From Mycobacterium syngnathidarum (lineage in GTDB: Bacteria > Actinomycetota > Actinomycetes > Mycobacteriales > Mycobacteriaceae): a stretch of 64,000 nucleotides of DNA. A model generated the notes under the pieces. The model saw nothing but the letters and a program-made list of their open reading frames with translations. It was not told the DNA's origin and did not search any database. Below are positions 16,737 through 25,553 of this stretch, piece after piece (positions within the stretch are counted from its first letter, which is position 1; each line of letters opens with the position of its first letter). Location: the NCBI RefSeq assembly GCF_001942625.1, contig NZ_MLCL01000022.1:56017-120016 (forward strand). The letters run 5' to 3'. A program made the translations under genes and the position numbers.

Positions 16737-17165
16737 GTGAACACCCCCTCGATGCTGGCACGCACCGCGGTTTACGCGTTGCTGGGCCAACTGCTGGTGA
16801 TCGTGGTGGTGGCAGCGGCGGTACCGGGTGGTTCGTCGTGGCTGGTGCTGTCCGGATTTGCCACCGCCTACTACGACCGAAATCTGTTCGCAGTGCGCAT
16901 CGCGGCGCTGCCGTGGACCGATCCGGCTGTGTACGTGTCGATCCAGACCACGGTGCAGATGTCGATGGTCGCACTGGTGATCGCGGGGGCCTCGACGTTG
17001 GTGCGCACCAACCCGTGGCAGCACGGGGTACTCCCGGATTCCAGCCCGCCGCGCCGCGGCAAACCCAGCCCAGCGGACACCCACGCAGCTGGACCTGCAC
17101 CCGCCCCCGGACTTCCTCCCGCTGCTGGGCCCGGGGCAGGCCTGTCGGGAAGTGACGCATCATGA
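16737..17165 (+). CDS. Membrane protein with two hydrophobic segments (142 aa)
   Basis: Segments near residues 9-28 (VYALLGQLLVIVVVAAAVPG) and 76-90 (MVALVIAGASTLV) span the membrane, and the C-terminus is a Pro/Ala-rich tail. The GTG at 16737 is uncertain (another GTG is at 16728). The stop overlaps the next ATG (ATGA). Paired small and large membrane proteins like these are found in actinobacterial type IV transfer gene sets, so a role in conjugation is possible but unproven. Confidence 0.55.
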   Translation: MNTPSMLARTAVYALLGQLLVIVVVAAAVPGGSSWLVLSGFATAYYDRNLFAVRIAALPWTDPAVYVSIQTTVQMSMVALVIAGASTLVRTNPWQHGVLPDSSPPRRGKPSPADTHAAGPAPAPGLPPAAGPGAGLSGSDAS

Positions 17166-18049
17166 TCACCGCCCCTGCATTGCGCGCGTTGGCGCGACGG
17201 GCACTGGACACCCGACAACCCCTCAGCGCGTTGCGTGACGCCTGTTTGCGATACCGACGGCTGGCGATGCTGGCCGTCGGGCTGGCCACGGTTGTGGGTG
17301 CGGTGATGGGTGGGCTGGTGTTGGTGGCTGGTGTGTCCTCTCCAGCTGCCGCTCCGGTCGCGATTTCAGGGGTAGTGCTCACGAAGGCGGCCGATCTGTT
17401 CGGGCCGGGCGGAAGCGACAAGCTCTCGGGGGCGGAGCTGGCCGAATCCGGTGCCGATTCGAAGATCAAGTGCCTTCCGATCCCACCGATGCGGGTGGAT
17501 ACGCAGGACGTGACAACGCCTCCGGACCCGGTCGAGGGTGAGATGTCTCAGACACCCGAGGCGGGCCCGGTGCTGGCGCCGCTTCCGATCGCGGAGGATG
17601 GCTCACTGGAGCGCGCTGACGCCCAGACGCTCATCGACCCCGTTCCTCCCGGCACCAGCACGTTGGTCGCCCACGTCTGGTTCCTGTATCGGCTAGCCGG
17701 CCTGGGGGACTGGGACACGTTCGTGGCCGCCTACCATGCCGCGGATTTGCATGAGGACGACGAATCAGCCGATGCCCCACTGCAGCAGGTGCAGGCGCTC
17801 AACACCGCCGGTGTAGACCTAAGCCGGTACCGGCTTACCGCGGCCTCATTGACCGCTGCGGGGCAATACACGGGGCGGCTGAACGATCCGTACCCGGGAT
17901 ACCGGGAACTGGTGGCGATCGAGCTCGCAGCTACCTGCTTTGGTGACGAGGATGTCGCAGCGTCCCAGATGACGATGCCGCCGCCATCGACTGCCACACC
18001 ACCGCCGGATCCCGTTGCAGCCGCACAGATCCCGGAACCCCACGAGTGA
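17162..18049 (+). CDS. Membrane-anchored extracytoplasmic protein (295 aa)
   Basis: A basic start is followed by a hydrophobic stretch near residues 35-60 (LAMLAVGLATVVGAVMGGLV), after which the chain is outside the membrane: a Pro/Asp-rich linker and a helical domain (LVAHVWFLYRLAGLGDWDTF ... GYRELVAIELAATCF). The architecture of one anchor plus a small external helical domain recalls cell-wall-facing components of transfer systems, some of which have lytic activity, but no catalytic motif was recognised. It is coupled to the upstream membrane gene. Confidence 0.55.
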   Translation: MITAPALRALARRALDTRQPLSALRDACLRYRRLAMLAVGLATVVGAVMGGLVLVAGVSSPAAAPVAISGVVLTKAADLFGPGGSDKLSGAELAESGADSKIKCLPIPPMRVDTQDVTTPPDPVEGEMSQTPEAGPVLAPLPIAEDGSLERADAQTLIDPVPPGTSTLVAHVWFLYRLAGLGDWDTFVAAYHAADLHEDDESADAPLQQVQALNTAGVDLSRYRLTAASLTAAGQYTGRLNDPYPGYRELVAIELAATCFGDEDVAASQMTMPPPSTATPPPDPVAAAQIPEPHE

Positions 18050-18107
18050 TGATCGCAGATGAACGCGTAAAGGAGTCGCGTGGCATGCCGGATGCTCACC
18101 GTTACTG

Positions 18108-18374
18108 TTACCGGACGGCCCGCGGGGTTTCCGTCGGAGCTACTCGAACGACATGGAAGTTGGGGTCTACTTCCTGAATTTCGCCAACAACCTTCCAGTC
18201 CTCTGGAAGCTGGGCGAATGCCCCAGCTACGTCGGCGACGTCATGCGAGATGAGGTCGCGTCGGAAGTTGATACTCACTCCGCCTCGAGCGTGGTGCTCG
18301 CCGACGGTCAGGGTCGGATGGTGGTATGTCGCAAACTCAGCCCACCAAGTGGAACCCGCATTCTCCGTTTCCAT
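18108..18374 (-). CDS. Hypothetical protein (88 aa)
   Basis: The ATG at 18374 follows AAGGAG by 12 bases; a GTG at 18419 overlapping the upstream stop (GTGA) is the alternative. The product begins METENAGSTWWAEFATYHHP and contains GEHHARGGVSINFR. Last gene of a minus-strand run of at least four. Function unknown. Confidence 0.5.
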   Translation of the reverse strand: METENAGSTWWAEFATYHHPTLTVGEHHARGGVSINFRRDLISHDVADVAGAFAQLPEDWKVVGEIQEVDPNFHVVRVAPTETPRAVR

Positions 18375-18415
18375 GATGTGCTCAGTCTCCTTGCCGGCTC
18401 TGCTATTTCGTACCT

Positions 18416-18718
18416 TCACCGGACGTCGTTGATGGCATCGAGGAGCTGGTCCACGATCAGGCCGCTCCCCGCCGCGAACCGGCGCCCGTCGCCGGCCAGC
18501 GCCACGCCGTGATCGAGCAGGTCTCCGCGCGCGAGAACGATCCGGCCGCGACCGCGGCCCCCGGCGAGGAACGTCGAGGAGGACGTAACGGTCAGCCGAC
18601 CGTCCCCCTCATCCACCAACAGGTCATGGCGCGGATCCATGATCGCCAACGCGTGCGCTCGCGTGAGCGGAGGTTGCTTCAAAGGAATCTCCCTGTATCG
18701 CGTACCTTCTGTGGACAC
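18416..18718 (-). CDS. Hypothetical protein (100 aa)
   Basis: The protein begins MSTEGTRYREIPLKQPPLTR, continues with strands (RLTVTSSSTFLAGG, GRIVLARGDLLDHGV) and ends in a helix (SGLIVDQLLDAINDV). The GTG start lies directly after the preceding gene's stop. No family recognised. Confidence 0.55.
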   Translation of the reverse strand: MSTEGTRYREIPLKQPPLTRAHALAIMDPRHDLLVDEGDGRLTVTSSSTFLAGGRGRGRIVLARGDLLDHGVALAGDGRRFAAGSGLIVDQLLDAINDVR

Positions 18719-19003
18719 TTATCCGCGCAGTCCGTTCGTTCGGTTTGACTTGCGTACATCCGAGGCCACCACCCATAGCTGGCACGCCAACAAAGCCCCC
18801 GTAACGCCGAGCCAGGCACCGTGGAGACCTTGACCACCGACGCCAAACACGATGTTGATCGCACCGATGCACATCGTCAGAACTCCAACGATGACCCCGC
18901 CGCGGAGGCTGAGCGCGCGGCCGGACAGGCCCGCTTGCAAGTTCAGTGCACCCAGCAGTACCAGCGCTATTCCTAGGGCGATCGTTATTTCGCCAATCAT
19001 CAA
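18719..19003 (-). CDS. Integral membrane protein (94 aa)
   Basis: Three or four hydrophobic segments fill the chain (MIGEITIALGIALVLLGALN, GGVIVGVLTMCIGAINIVFG, LGVTGALLACQLWVVASD). It has no known motif and is the membrane component of the 18-19 kb minus-strand operon. Confidence 0.6.
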   Translation of the reverse strand: MMIGEITIALGIALVLLGALNLQAGLSGRALSLRGGVIVGVLTMCIGAINIVFGVGGQGLHGAWLGVTGALLACQLWVVASDVRKSNRTNGLRG

Positions 19004-19081
19004 GCCTTCCTCTCTTTCCGGTTATTCGAGTGTCCGTTGGGCTCTGACAGCGGATACCTTTGCCGGATCCGGTTTTCCGGT

Positions 19082-19330
19082 CTAGCGTTCGGCCAGTTTT
19101 CGCTGCGCTGCGTCGTCGACTTGAGTCTTCAGCATGCGTTCACGTGAGCGTCGGGAGGCGACAACCAGCGCTGCAAGCATCAGCGAGCTTGCGAATGCTG
19201 CGATGTAGACGCCGGCCGGCGGCGGCGGACTTGATGGAGCCGCCAGGTGGGCGCCGATCAGCACGCTGGAGCCAGCGAAGGTGAGCGCGACCGACAGAAA
19301 CACGAGAGTGGTCCAAATGTTCTTCGACAC
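19082..19330 (-). CDS. Small two-pass membrane protein (82 aa)
   Basis: The GTG at 19330 follows AAGGAG at a good distance; an upstream in-frame ATG lacks one. Hydrophobic segments lie near residues 5-27 (WTTLVFLSVALTFAGSSVLI) and 40-58 (VYIAAFASSLMLAALVVAS), and the tail is basic and cytoplasmic. First gene of the 18-19 kb run. Function unknown. Confidence 0.55.
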   Translation of the reverse strand: MSKNIWTTLVFLSVALTFAGSSVLIGAHLAAPSSPPPPAGVYIAAFASSLMLAALVVASRRSRERMLKTQVDDAAQRKLAER

Positions 19331-19446
19331 TTCAATTTCTCCTTGTTGATGTTCGTACTCGTTCGGCTGCGCGCAGGACCCGCGTGAGTCCACTCATTCA
19401 TCCTCCATACGCCAGGCAGTCGTGCGGGATTCCCCTGGATACCTGT

Positions 19447-19836
19447 TCAGGCAGCGGCACGGTGGGTGTGGGAGGCCGTGTCGCCGAGAACCTGAACCTC
19501 GTAGCGGAAAACGTCTCCGTCAGCGTCTGTGTCGTCCACCGAAACCAGCAGGTACGCGGCTTCGGTGGCACTGCGTTCGTCCGCAGCGGTGATGGTTGCG
19601 GAGATATCCGTCGACACCCACCACAGCGGCTGTTGCCCGTGATGTCGGTAGATCGCGGCCCGTGTGCCGGCAAGGCCCGCGTCTTCGATGACAGCGCCCA
19701 GCCCGTGGATTGGTCCGGTGCACAGGCGCACACCGTGGGTGGAAGCGCGGCGGGCCGCCTCTGCGTCCTTGGCTCCGATGAACCGGTGCAGTGTCACGCG
19801 GCGATCGAAGCGGTCAACGGATCCTGAAGTGTTCAC
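19447..19836 (-). CDS. Hypothetical protein under the palindromic operator (129 aa)
   Basis: The GTG at 19836 lies 12 bases downstream of a perfect operator copy, so expression is probably controlled by it. The soluble protein starts MNTSGSVDRFDRRVTLHRFI; a central IYRHHGQQPLWWVSTDI segment and the C-terminal AAYLLVSVDDTDADGDVF segment are strand-rich. No family recognised. Confidence 0.6.
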   Translation of the reverse strand: MNTSGSVDRFDRRVTLHRFIGAKDAEAARRASTHGVRLCTGPIHGLGAVIEDAGLAGTRAAIYRHHGQQPLWWVSTDISATITAADERSATEAAYLLVSVDDTDADGDVFRYEVQVLGDTASHTHRAAA

Positions 19837-19848
19837 CCGTTCATCGTA

Positions 19849-19863
19849 TCTCTATTTTAGAGA
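19849..19863 (-). promoter_or_regulatory. Operator palindrome with embedded -10, copy 2
   Basis: A perfect 6-3-6 palindrome, read TCTCTAAAATAGAGA toward the minus-strand gene. TAAAAT inside it matches the mycobacterial -10 pattern TANNNT, so a bound repressor would cover the promoter. Confidence 0.6.
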
Positions 19864-19868
19864 ATTCG

Positions 19869-22856
19869 TTATCCGATCGAGGAGATCGGTGGGGCCGGAC
19901 GAAGCGGGGTTACCGTGTTGTCCCCGGGTTCGGTGCGCAACGTGAGCACGTACGTTCTACCGTCGTCGGTCGGAGCCATCTGGCCGGCCGACACCATTGA
20001 CCGAACCGCCTCGCCTACGAAGTCCGGATTGCCCAGCGGGGTGTGCTCCATTTCGGCGGCAAGCGCATCGATCGTCAGTGGAATGCGTTGTCGGGTCAAC
20101 GCGAATGCAGCATTCATCACCGCAGCGTTGGCTTCAGCGCCGCGGGTCCGCGACTCGGTCTCGTAGGCCGCATCAGCGTGTCGACGCATGATCCCTTGTT
20201 CCTTGCCTCTCTTGCGGGCCTGCTCGTCGCGCACCGCATCCGCCACGGCGACAAGCTCTTTGATGACCCTCCTGCGCACCTCCATTACCGCCTCGGCGGC
20301 GTACCAGTGCACATCCTGCGGCTGGGCTAGTCCGTCCAGTACGGCCAACACCACACAGACCTTGAGCTGCTGTAGCAGTGCGTGCCGGTCGGCAATCGCG
20401 CTGGCACGGTCCGCTACGGCCTCAGCGGCGACATACCCTCCCGAGGGGCTCATCGGATTGGCGGTAGCGCTGCGCCACAGTTCATCGTCCATGAACTCTT
20501 TGGCCGCCGGGGGCGGCTTCACCCAGACAGGGGGACGAGGACCGCCAGTCTGCGGAAGCATGGACGGCGCACCGCCGTACCAGTAGACCGGGGCGATCTG
20601 CAACCGCTCGGGGTAGTACCCGCCACGCATCGGCATCCGTTGAGCACCCAGCCACAAAAAGCGTTGCGGGGTGCCGCGATCGGATTCACTGAACAGAGGC
20701 GAGACCGCCTCGGGCTGGGCGCCCAGGCGGATGCCGAATCGGTAGGTGTGCGCGGTAACCATCGAGTGGCGTTCCCGGTCGGAGGTGATGTTTCCGACGT
20801 CCCCACCCATCCACATCTGGCGGTAGAGGCCGGTGGCCTTGGTGCCCTGGCGCCCCATCTCAGCAACGAACACATCGATCTCGTCAGAAGACAGCAGCAC
20901 CGAGTCGCAGGCGCGCTCCTCGCCGACGCTGCCGATATGCGGAGCTTCTCCATCTGCCGATCGGTCCTCGGCTGCCTCCACGGATTCGCCGCCGGCACGG
21001 GGGAACAGCTTCAAGATCCCTTCACCGGTGCCGACCGGGACCATCATCACCCCTGGGACCAGCGTGTCGGAGGCTGTCAGCGTCACCGACTTGCCCGAGG
21101 CAGGGGGGCCGACCAGCACGCTGTAAAGGTTGATCGAGGTCCCCGCTCCAGTGGGTCCGGTCTCGGCGGGGATCGACCCGTCGGCGGGGATCAACCGCAC
21201 AGTCGGCGGGACATTGGCCGCCACTCGCGGCAGCAGCGCGCCCAGCATTCCCCACCGGCCAACCCCGCGTGCATCGGCAGCCGCGGCGACCTGAGATAAC
21301 CCTGGGGTCGCGGTGAAGATCCACTCGTGCTCAATTGTCTCGTGCGTTTTGCGGTTGGCGATTGGGGGGAGCATCTCGGCCCACTGTGTGCGGGTGCTGT
21401 GCACCGCTGGAACGTGCTCGGGCGTGCGGGGGAACGGGTACTCGTAGATCTCATCGTCGCCAGGTATCGGCATGTCGGCGACGTCGCTGATTTCCGGAAA
21501 GCGCCGCACCTTACGCGGTTTCGGCTGTGGCACAGAGGCAGGCATCGGGGGAGGTGCCGGCCGGGGGCTTAGCGCTGTAGCGCCATCGGTCAGCGAGGGG
21601 GCCGTCTCGGCGTGGACAGCCGCCTCCGGCGGCCGAGTCACTTCGATCACCGGTGGAGTGGGCGCGCCGCCGGCGATCGGTGACGAGGTATACATCTCGT
21701 CACTGTTCTCGCGCACGACGCCGTCACGTGCCAGCGCTTCGCGCAGGCCCTCGGCGGCTTGCCGGAGCAGCTTGGCGCGGGTATGCGCACCGCTACGTTC
21801 CGCGTCGGCAGCCTGTTGTTCGTAGTGTTCGGGGAGTACTGGCGCCAGCGACTCGGAACTGCCTCCGATCGAGATCCCGTGCGCGCGGCCGGCTTCGACG
21901 ACACTGCACCCGCGCAGCTTGGCCGCAAGCTCCAGCCGCGAGACGTGGTCGCCGGGCAAGCCGAGCTGGGCGATCATCGTTGCGCTCCACACGTGTGCGC
22001 CGTTGCCGACTTCGCAGCGGTCGTGCAGCGTCATGGATTTCTCGTTGTCAGACCCTGCCCAGTGCGCGATGTCGCACCCGCAGCCGTCGACCTGCCCGAC
22101 CAGGGTGATGCGGTGATCCCCGGCGATCCAGGTCTCCCAGGAGACCGCGTCGACAGCATCAGTGAGCTCGATCGAACGGGCATCGGCAGTTACACGGTCA
22201 TAAACGGTCTGCGGCCGCGGCGCCAGGCATCCGTGCAGCGGTTCCAGTCCTGCCGGAACGGGCACGCTGCGATCGAACAGCCACGCAGGAGCCACATCGA
22301 GATTCAACGCAGGGTCGGCGCCATAGGCGCTGTGGTCCAGCGGGCCGCCTTGTGCGGCGGCGTAGGAGTATTGCGGAGCCTCGGCAAGCTTCGATCCGGG
22401 TGCGACGGCATAGCGGGTTCCGGCCAGCACATCGATCAGGCCACCGCCAGGCAGCGAAATCCCCATGGCGTCGGCAGGCAGGGTCGCGGCGTCCATGCCG
22501 TCGGGGACGCGCAGCCAGGTGTGCGACCCGCCCCACTTCTTGTTGTGGGGTTGATTCATCTGCGCTTTTGCCGGAATGACGGTGACACGTAGCCCCGCAT
22601 TTTGCACGGCAATCGTGGCGTGGGTGTTCTCGGCGTCCAAGCAGATCATCCGGCTCAGCGACAGGTTCACACCGACGTTTCCGCCGCGGTGCATGTGCTC
22701 TGCGATCTGGTCCACGGTGTAGGCGGGCGCGAACGGCCAACCTGTCTGTGTCGGTCTCTTTAGCTGTGCCTTCAGTGGCATCAGATGCGCACCGAGTGAC
22801 ACCATCCTGGTCAACGTCACAGTGTCGACCTGTGGGGTGCTGGTGTCTGGGCTCAT
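19869..22856 (-). CDS. Primase-polymerase/helicase replication protein
   Basis: This 995-residue protein probably primes and unwinds DNA at the element's origin. Residues about 10-200 form a bifunctional primase/polymerase (Prim-Pol) domain: D74-E76 (CLDAEN), S111-H112 (GGSHTWLR) and D142 (LIDVLAGTRYAVAPGS) are the expected metal and nucleotide ligands. Around residues 480-800 is a DUF3987-like P-loop ATPase with Walker A VGPPASGKS (about 582-589) and Walker B SSDEID (about 655). A Pro-rich linker joins them. The start at 22856 follows AGGAGAG; the frame extends 15 codons upstream. Prim-Pol/helicase fusions are typical replication proteins of large actinobacterial plasmids and integrative elements. 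The last residues are next to operator copy 2. Confidence 0.8.
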   Translation of the reverse strand: MSPDTSTPQVDTVTLTRMVSLGAHLMPLKAQLKRPTQTGWPFAPAYTVDQIAEHMHRGGNVGVNLSLSRMICLDAENTHATIAVQNAGLRVTVIPAKAQMNQPHNKKWGGSHTWLRVPDGMDAATLPADAMGISLPGGGLIDVLAGTRYAVAPGSKLAEAPQYSYAAAQGGPLDHSAYGADPALNLDVAPAWLFDRSVPVPAGLEPLHGCLAPRPQTVYDRVTADARSIELTDAVDAVSWETWIAGDHRITLVGQVDGCGCDIAHWAGSDNEKSMTLHDRCEVGNGAHVWSATMIAQLGLPGDHVSRLELAAKLRGCSVVEAGRAHGISIGGSSESLAPVLPEHYEQQAADAERSGAHTRAKLLRQAAEGLREALARDGVVRENSDEMYTSSPIAGGAPTPPVIEVTRPPEAAVHAETAPSLTDGATALSPRPAPPPMPASVPQPKPRKVRRFPEISDVADMPIPGDDEIYEYPFPRTPEHVPAVHSTRTQWAEMLPPIANRKTHETIEHEWIFTATPGLSQVAAAADARGVGRWGMLGALLPRVAANVPPTVRLIPADGSIPAETGPTGAGTSINLYSVLVGPPASGKSVTLTASDTLVPGVMMVPVGTGEGILKLFPRAGGESVEAAEDRSADGEAPHIGSVGEERACDSVLLSSDEIDVFVAEMGRQGTKATGLYRQMWMGGDVGNITSDRERHSMVTAHTYRFGIRLGAQPEAVSPLFSESDRGTPQRFLWLGAQRMPMRGGYYPERLQIAPVYWYGGAPSMLPQTGGPRPPVWVKPPPAAKEFMDDELWRSATANPMSPSGGYVAAEAVADRASAIADRHALLQQLKVCVVLAVLDGLAQPQDVHWYAAEAVMEVRRRVIKELVAVADAVRDEQARKRGKEQGIMRRHADAAYETESRTRGAEANAAVMNAAFALTRQRIPLTIDALAAEMEHTPLGNPDFVGEAVRSMVSAGQMAPTDDGRTYVLTLRTEPGDNTVTPLRPAPPISSIG

Positions 22857-23086
22857 CGCGCAAACTCTCCTGGCCGGTGGTTTTGACAGCGCCTCGGGCA
22901 AGGGTGGGAGATGCCTGAAACGCGCCTGCGACGCTACGTTGAAAGGGAGGAAATGCCGGTCTTAAACGCAGAAACCGGAAACGGCGTGTCGTCTATGCCG
23001 ATTACGTTTCCTTGCAATAATTCGAACACGTGTTCCGGAACGGCTGGAAGCGTGAGGCAGCGACAGGGGGGCGGTGCACCGGGGCC

Positions 23087-23389
23087 ATGGCGACAATCAC
23101 CCCCATCGAAACCGCAGGTTCCTCTGCGCCGCCCGAGCGTAACGCGGAGGTGGACAACGAAATCGCCGCGAAGCTGATCCGCGTCGCTGTTCAGCACGGA
23201 TGGGTGGTGCACCAGCGCACGGCCCGGTACTTCACCGCTCGCCGCATTCGTGAAGGCGTCAGCACGGGTATCGGGATACACGTGTCTGGTGGGCGCATCC
23301 ATGCCAGCCGGGCAATCACGGTCGATCGATCCGCCGGGGTCGATGACGTTCACGGCTGGTTGGTTGAACCGTCAGGGGAGCTCGGATGA
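23087..23389 (+). CDS. Hypothetical protein (100 aa)
   Basis: The ATG at 23087 begins MATITPIETAGSSAPPERNA; the following HGWVVHQRTARYFTARRI and GIGIHVSGGRIHASRAIT segments suggest an alpha/beta fold. It is divergent from the primase-helicase and overlaps the next start (ATGA). Function unknown. Confidence 0.5.
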   Translation: MATITPIETAGSSAPPERNAEVDNEIAAKLIRVAVQHGWVVHQRTARYFTARRIREGVSTGIGIHVSGGRIHASRAITVDRSAGVDDVHGWLVEPSGELG

Positions 23390-23703
23390 TCCTGCCTCCA
23401 GAGATCTGCGCACACGAGATTGATGTCCGGGAGGGGCGGCCTGTTGACCTCACAAAACTGACACACCACGGAGAGCTCCGGTTCCGCTGGTCGCTGCACG
23501 TGAACGAGCAGGACGCGGCGGCGTGTGTGCATGTGTGGTCCCCGTCTCTATGGCAGTGGAGCGAGGTGTGGTCGCTGAACAACACTCAGCCGATCCTGGC
23601 CGCCGCTGACCCCATGTTCAGTGCCGCCGACAAAGCTGCGGACTGGGGCCTGCTTTTCGCGGAGTTGGCGAAGTATGCAACGGAGCTCTTCGAAGGCGGC
23701 TGA
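23386..23703 (+). CDS. Hypothetical protein (105 aa)
   Basis: The start overlaps the preceding stop. The protein is Trp-rich (WSLHVNEQDAAACVHVWSPS, WQWSEVWS) and ends with a helix (WGLLFAELAKYATELFEGG). No family recognised. Confidence 0.55.
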   Translation: MILPPEICAHEIDVREGRPVDLTKLTHHGELRFRWSLHVNEQDAAACVHVWSPSLWQWSEVWSLNNTQPILAAADPMFSAADKAADWGLLFAELAKYATELFEGG

Positions 23704-23723
23704 TCGATTCCCGCACCTGTATA

Positions 23724-23738
23724 TCTCTAAAATGGAGA
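23724..23738 (+). promoter_or_regulatory. Operator palindrome with embedded -10, copy 3
   Basis: TCTCTAAAATGGAGA differs from the perfect form at a single base. TAAAAT at 23728-23733 points toward the gene at 23752, which begins 13 bases after the palindrome. The short distance suggests a leaderless transcript. Confidence 0.6.
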
Positions 23739-23751
23739 GTATTATGTCGGC

Positions 23752-24075
23752 ATGGGCTCCCAACAGATCATCGGTGAGGTCACGGCAATTCCCGCGACGA
23801 CGCGGCAAGAGATCGCAGCCTGCCGGGCGCTTGGGCTCGGCTACTGGTCGCAGGCGCCGCACCCCGGATGCGTCTGGGCGATTGACGATGAGCGCGTCGC
23901 ACATCTGGTACGAGTTATCGCCTCCCGCAATGCGGTACAGGCAAAGTGCGGGCGGATCGACGCGCCCCTGAGGCCGCGCCTCTGCACGCACACAAACGCG
24001 CGAATCACTTTCGGTGCGGCGCTGGCGCCCGACCCGCCGACGCTATTCGACGACACCGGTCTCCTAAGCGCCTGA
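23752..24075 (+). CDS. Hypothetical protein under the palindromic operator (107 aa)
   Basis: The product begins MGSQQIIGEVTAIPATTRQE and contains VWAIDDERVAHLVRVIASRN, a helical core. An ATG at 23744 is in another, Arg-rich frame and is rejected. With no ribosome-binding site and an operator/-10 next to it, the gene is probably leaderless. Function unknown. Confidence 0.55.
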   Translation: MGSQQIIGEVTAIPATTRQEIAACRALGLGYWSQAPHPGCVWAIDDERVAHLVRVIASRNAVQAKCGRIDAPLRPRLCTHTNARITFGAALAPDPPTLFDDTGLLSA

Positions 24076-24118
24076 CACAGATGATGGCACATCAAAACGA
24101 AGAGGAAGACGCAGCGCC

Positions 24119-24319
24119 TTGAACGACACTCGTCACGAGAATCGGCACGGACCATCAGACCTCGCACGTCTGACCTCGATCCTTGATCAAGTCGCCGCCT
24201 CCGGCACGAACCTCACCCCCACGAACAGAAGCGCCCGCCGCGCTGCTGCACGGACGGCGCTGCGTCAGGCCCGCGCCGAAGAAAGAGCAGCAGCACACCC
24301 GCGAAACGAGGCGAACTGA
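24119..24319 (+). CDS. Small basic helical protein (66 aa)
   Basis: A TTG start is required. The Arg/Ala-rich C-terminus (SARRAAARTALRQARAEERA) suggests a coiled or nucleic-acid-binding helix. The stop shares a base with the next ATG (TGATG). Confidence 0.4.
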   Translation: MNDTRHENRHGPSDLARLTSILDQVAASGTNLTPTNRSARRAAARTALRQARAEERAAAHPRNEAN

Positions 24320-24537
24320 TGGCGCTGATGACGAATGCCTACTGGAACAAAGATTCTGGAGCCGTGTGGGTCGATCCAGGTGCAGGAGCAGCCGTGGTGA
24401 AGATAGCCGGCGAAGCCACCAGCGCCCTGGCCGCCTACGACGCGCTTGCCCTAGCTGGTTTCGTTCGTCACGGGAACTGGGAGATCGTCCCCGGTGCGTC
24501 GCGGCACCGTGTCGCCGCCGTCACCCGGTCCGACTGA
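24319..24537 (+). CDS. Hypothetical protein (72 aa)
   Basis: The frame begins MALMTNAYWNKDSGAVWVDP and reads as two strands and a helix (TSALAAYDALALAGFVRHG). It converges with the transglycosylase gene 24 bases on. Function unknown. Confidence 0.5.
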   Translation: MALMTNAYWNKDSGAVWVDPGAGAAVVKIAGEATSALAAYDALALAGFVRHGNWEIVPGASRHRVAAVTRSD

Positions 24538-24561
24538 CAAGGCACGACAACAGCTTCCGGC

Positions 24562-25527
24562 TCAGTAGCCCTGGTATCCACCCGTACCGACCCCCTGACG
24601 CGACATGAACGCGCCGAGACCCGAACCGTCAGCCCCGACGTTGTAGGTGTCCATGACGTAGTTGATCGAAGCGCTCGCCGAGGCGACCGGATCGTAGATC
24701 GAGTTCGACGTACCTGCCATGTGGTAGGCCGCGAATGTGGACGGAATGCACTGCCATTGACCGCGGCTGCTGTTGGACGGTAACCCATCCTCCATGATCA
24801 TTCCGGTCGCGTTGGAATCCCATCCATTGCCGGCGTTCGGATTTCCGCCAGACTCGCCTTGGGACATGTGCTGATACAGGGCCTGCCACTGCTCACGCAG
24901 TGCAGGGTCATCAGGGATCCCGTTGATGGTCAGCGCCTGATTGATCACGGACGCTGTTTCCTGGGCCGTTAGCGGTCCACCGGGGTACTTCGCCAGCGAC
25001 ACTTGCGATACGTCAAGGGGATCCGGGTTTTGTGGCGAGGTCGCCGAAGAGCCTGCGAACGGATCGTCGCTGTGAGGGAAGATTCCATTGGCGCCATCGG
25101 ATTCGGCCTGCGCGCGCGACGCTTCGATCAGCGCTGCCAGAATCTGTGGGTCGATACTGGTGACACCGGCTGGCGGGGTTGCGGGTACCGGGGCCGGCAT
25201 CGGTGCGGGCGAGGGAGCCGTTGGTGCGCTCTGCTGGGGTGCTGATGACGGAACCGTGGGCATCGAGCCAGCATTGTTGACGCGCTTGGCGCCCTTGTTG
25301 TCGAGATCCTCAACACCCTTGGCGAACTTGTCGGTCTTCTTTGTGCCGTCTTTGACCTTGCCGCGCGCTCGCTCACCATCCTTGGTGGTGTCATCGACTG
25401 CCGCCGTCAACCCTGGATGCACCCCGGGGGCTGCGGGGGTTCGGTCAGCATTGCCTGGAAGCGTGCTGTCGGCCTTCTGCGCCCCGGAAACAAGCGCCGC
25501 TCCGTCACTGCTGATCTCACCGGCCAT
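24562..25527 (-). CDS. Exported lytic transglycosylase (SLT type) with type VII-associated N-terminal module
   Basis: The enzyme would cut peptidoglycan glycan strands, probably to open a path through the wall for secretion or conjugation. Residues 200-321 form a goose-lysozyme/SLT-like domain with probable catalytic Glu225 (HMSQGESGGNPNA), GQWQCIPSTFAAYH and a YDPVASASASINYV helix. The first 85 residues (MAGEISSDGAALVSGAQKAD ...) have no signal peptide but share a module (GVHPGLTAAVDDTTKDGERA) with the NlpC/P60 protein at 35139-36077. A Pro-rich linker connects them. The start at 25527 follows GGAAGGA. It is the last gene of the minus-strand secretion island. Without a Sec signal, export probably depends on the shared module and a type VII system. 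Confidence 0.8.
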   Translation of the reverse strand: MAGEISSDGAALVSGAQKADSTLPGNADRTPAAPGVHPGLTAAVDDTTKDGERARGKVKDGTKKTDKFAKGVEDLDNKGAKRVNNAGSMPTVPSSAPQQSAPTAPSPAPMPAPVPATPPAGVTSIDPQILAALIEASRAQAESDGANGIFPHSDDPFAGSSATSPQNPDPLDVSQVSLAKYPGGPLTAQETASVINQALTINGIPDDPALREQWQALYQHMSQGESGGNPNAGNGWDSNATGMIMEDGLPSNSSRGQWQCIPSTFAAYHMAGTSNSIYDPVASASASINYVMDTYNVGADGSGLGAFMSRQGVGTGGYQGY

Positions 25528-25553
25528 CAATCGTTCCTTCCGCGTATCCGCAC

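Noticed and set aside
20382..22592. Plus-strand frames over the primase-helicase (305 and 277 codons)
   Set aside because: Arg/His/Gly-rich shadows of a gene with catalytic motifs on the minus strand.
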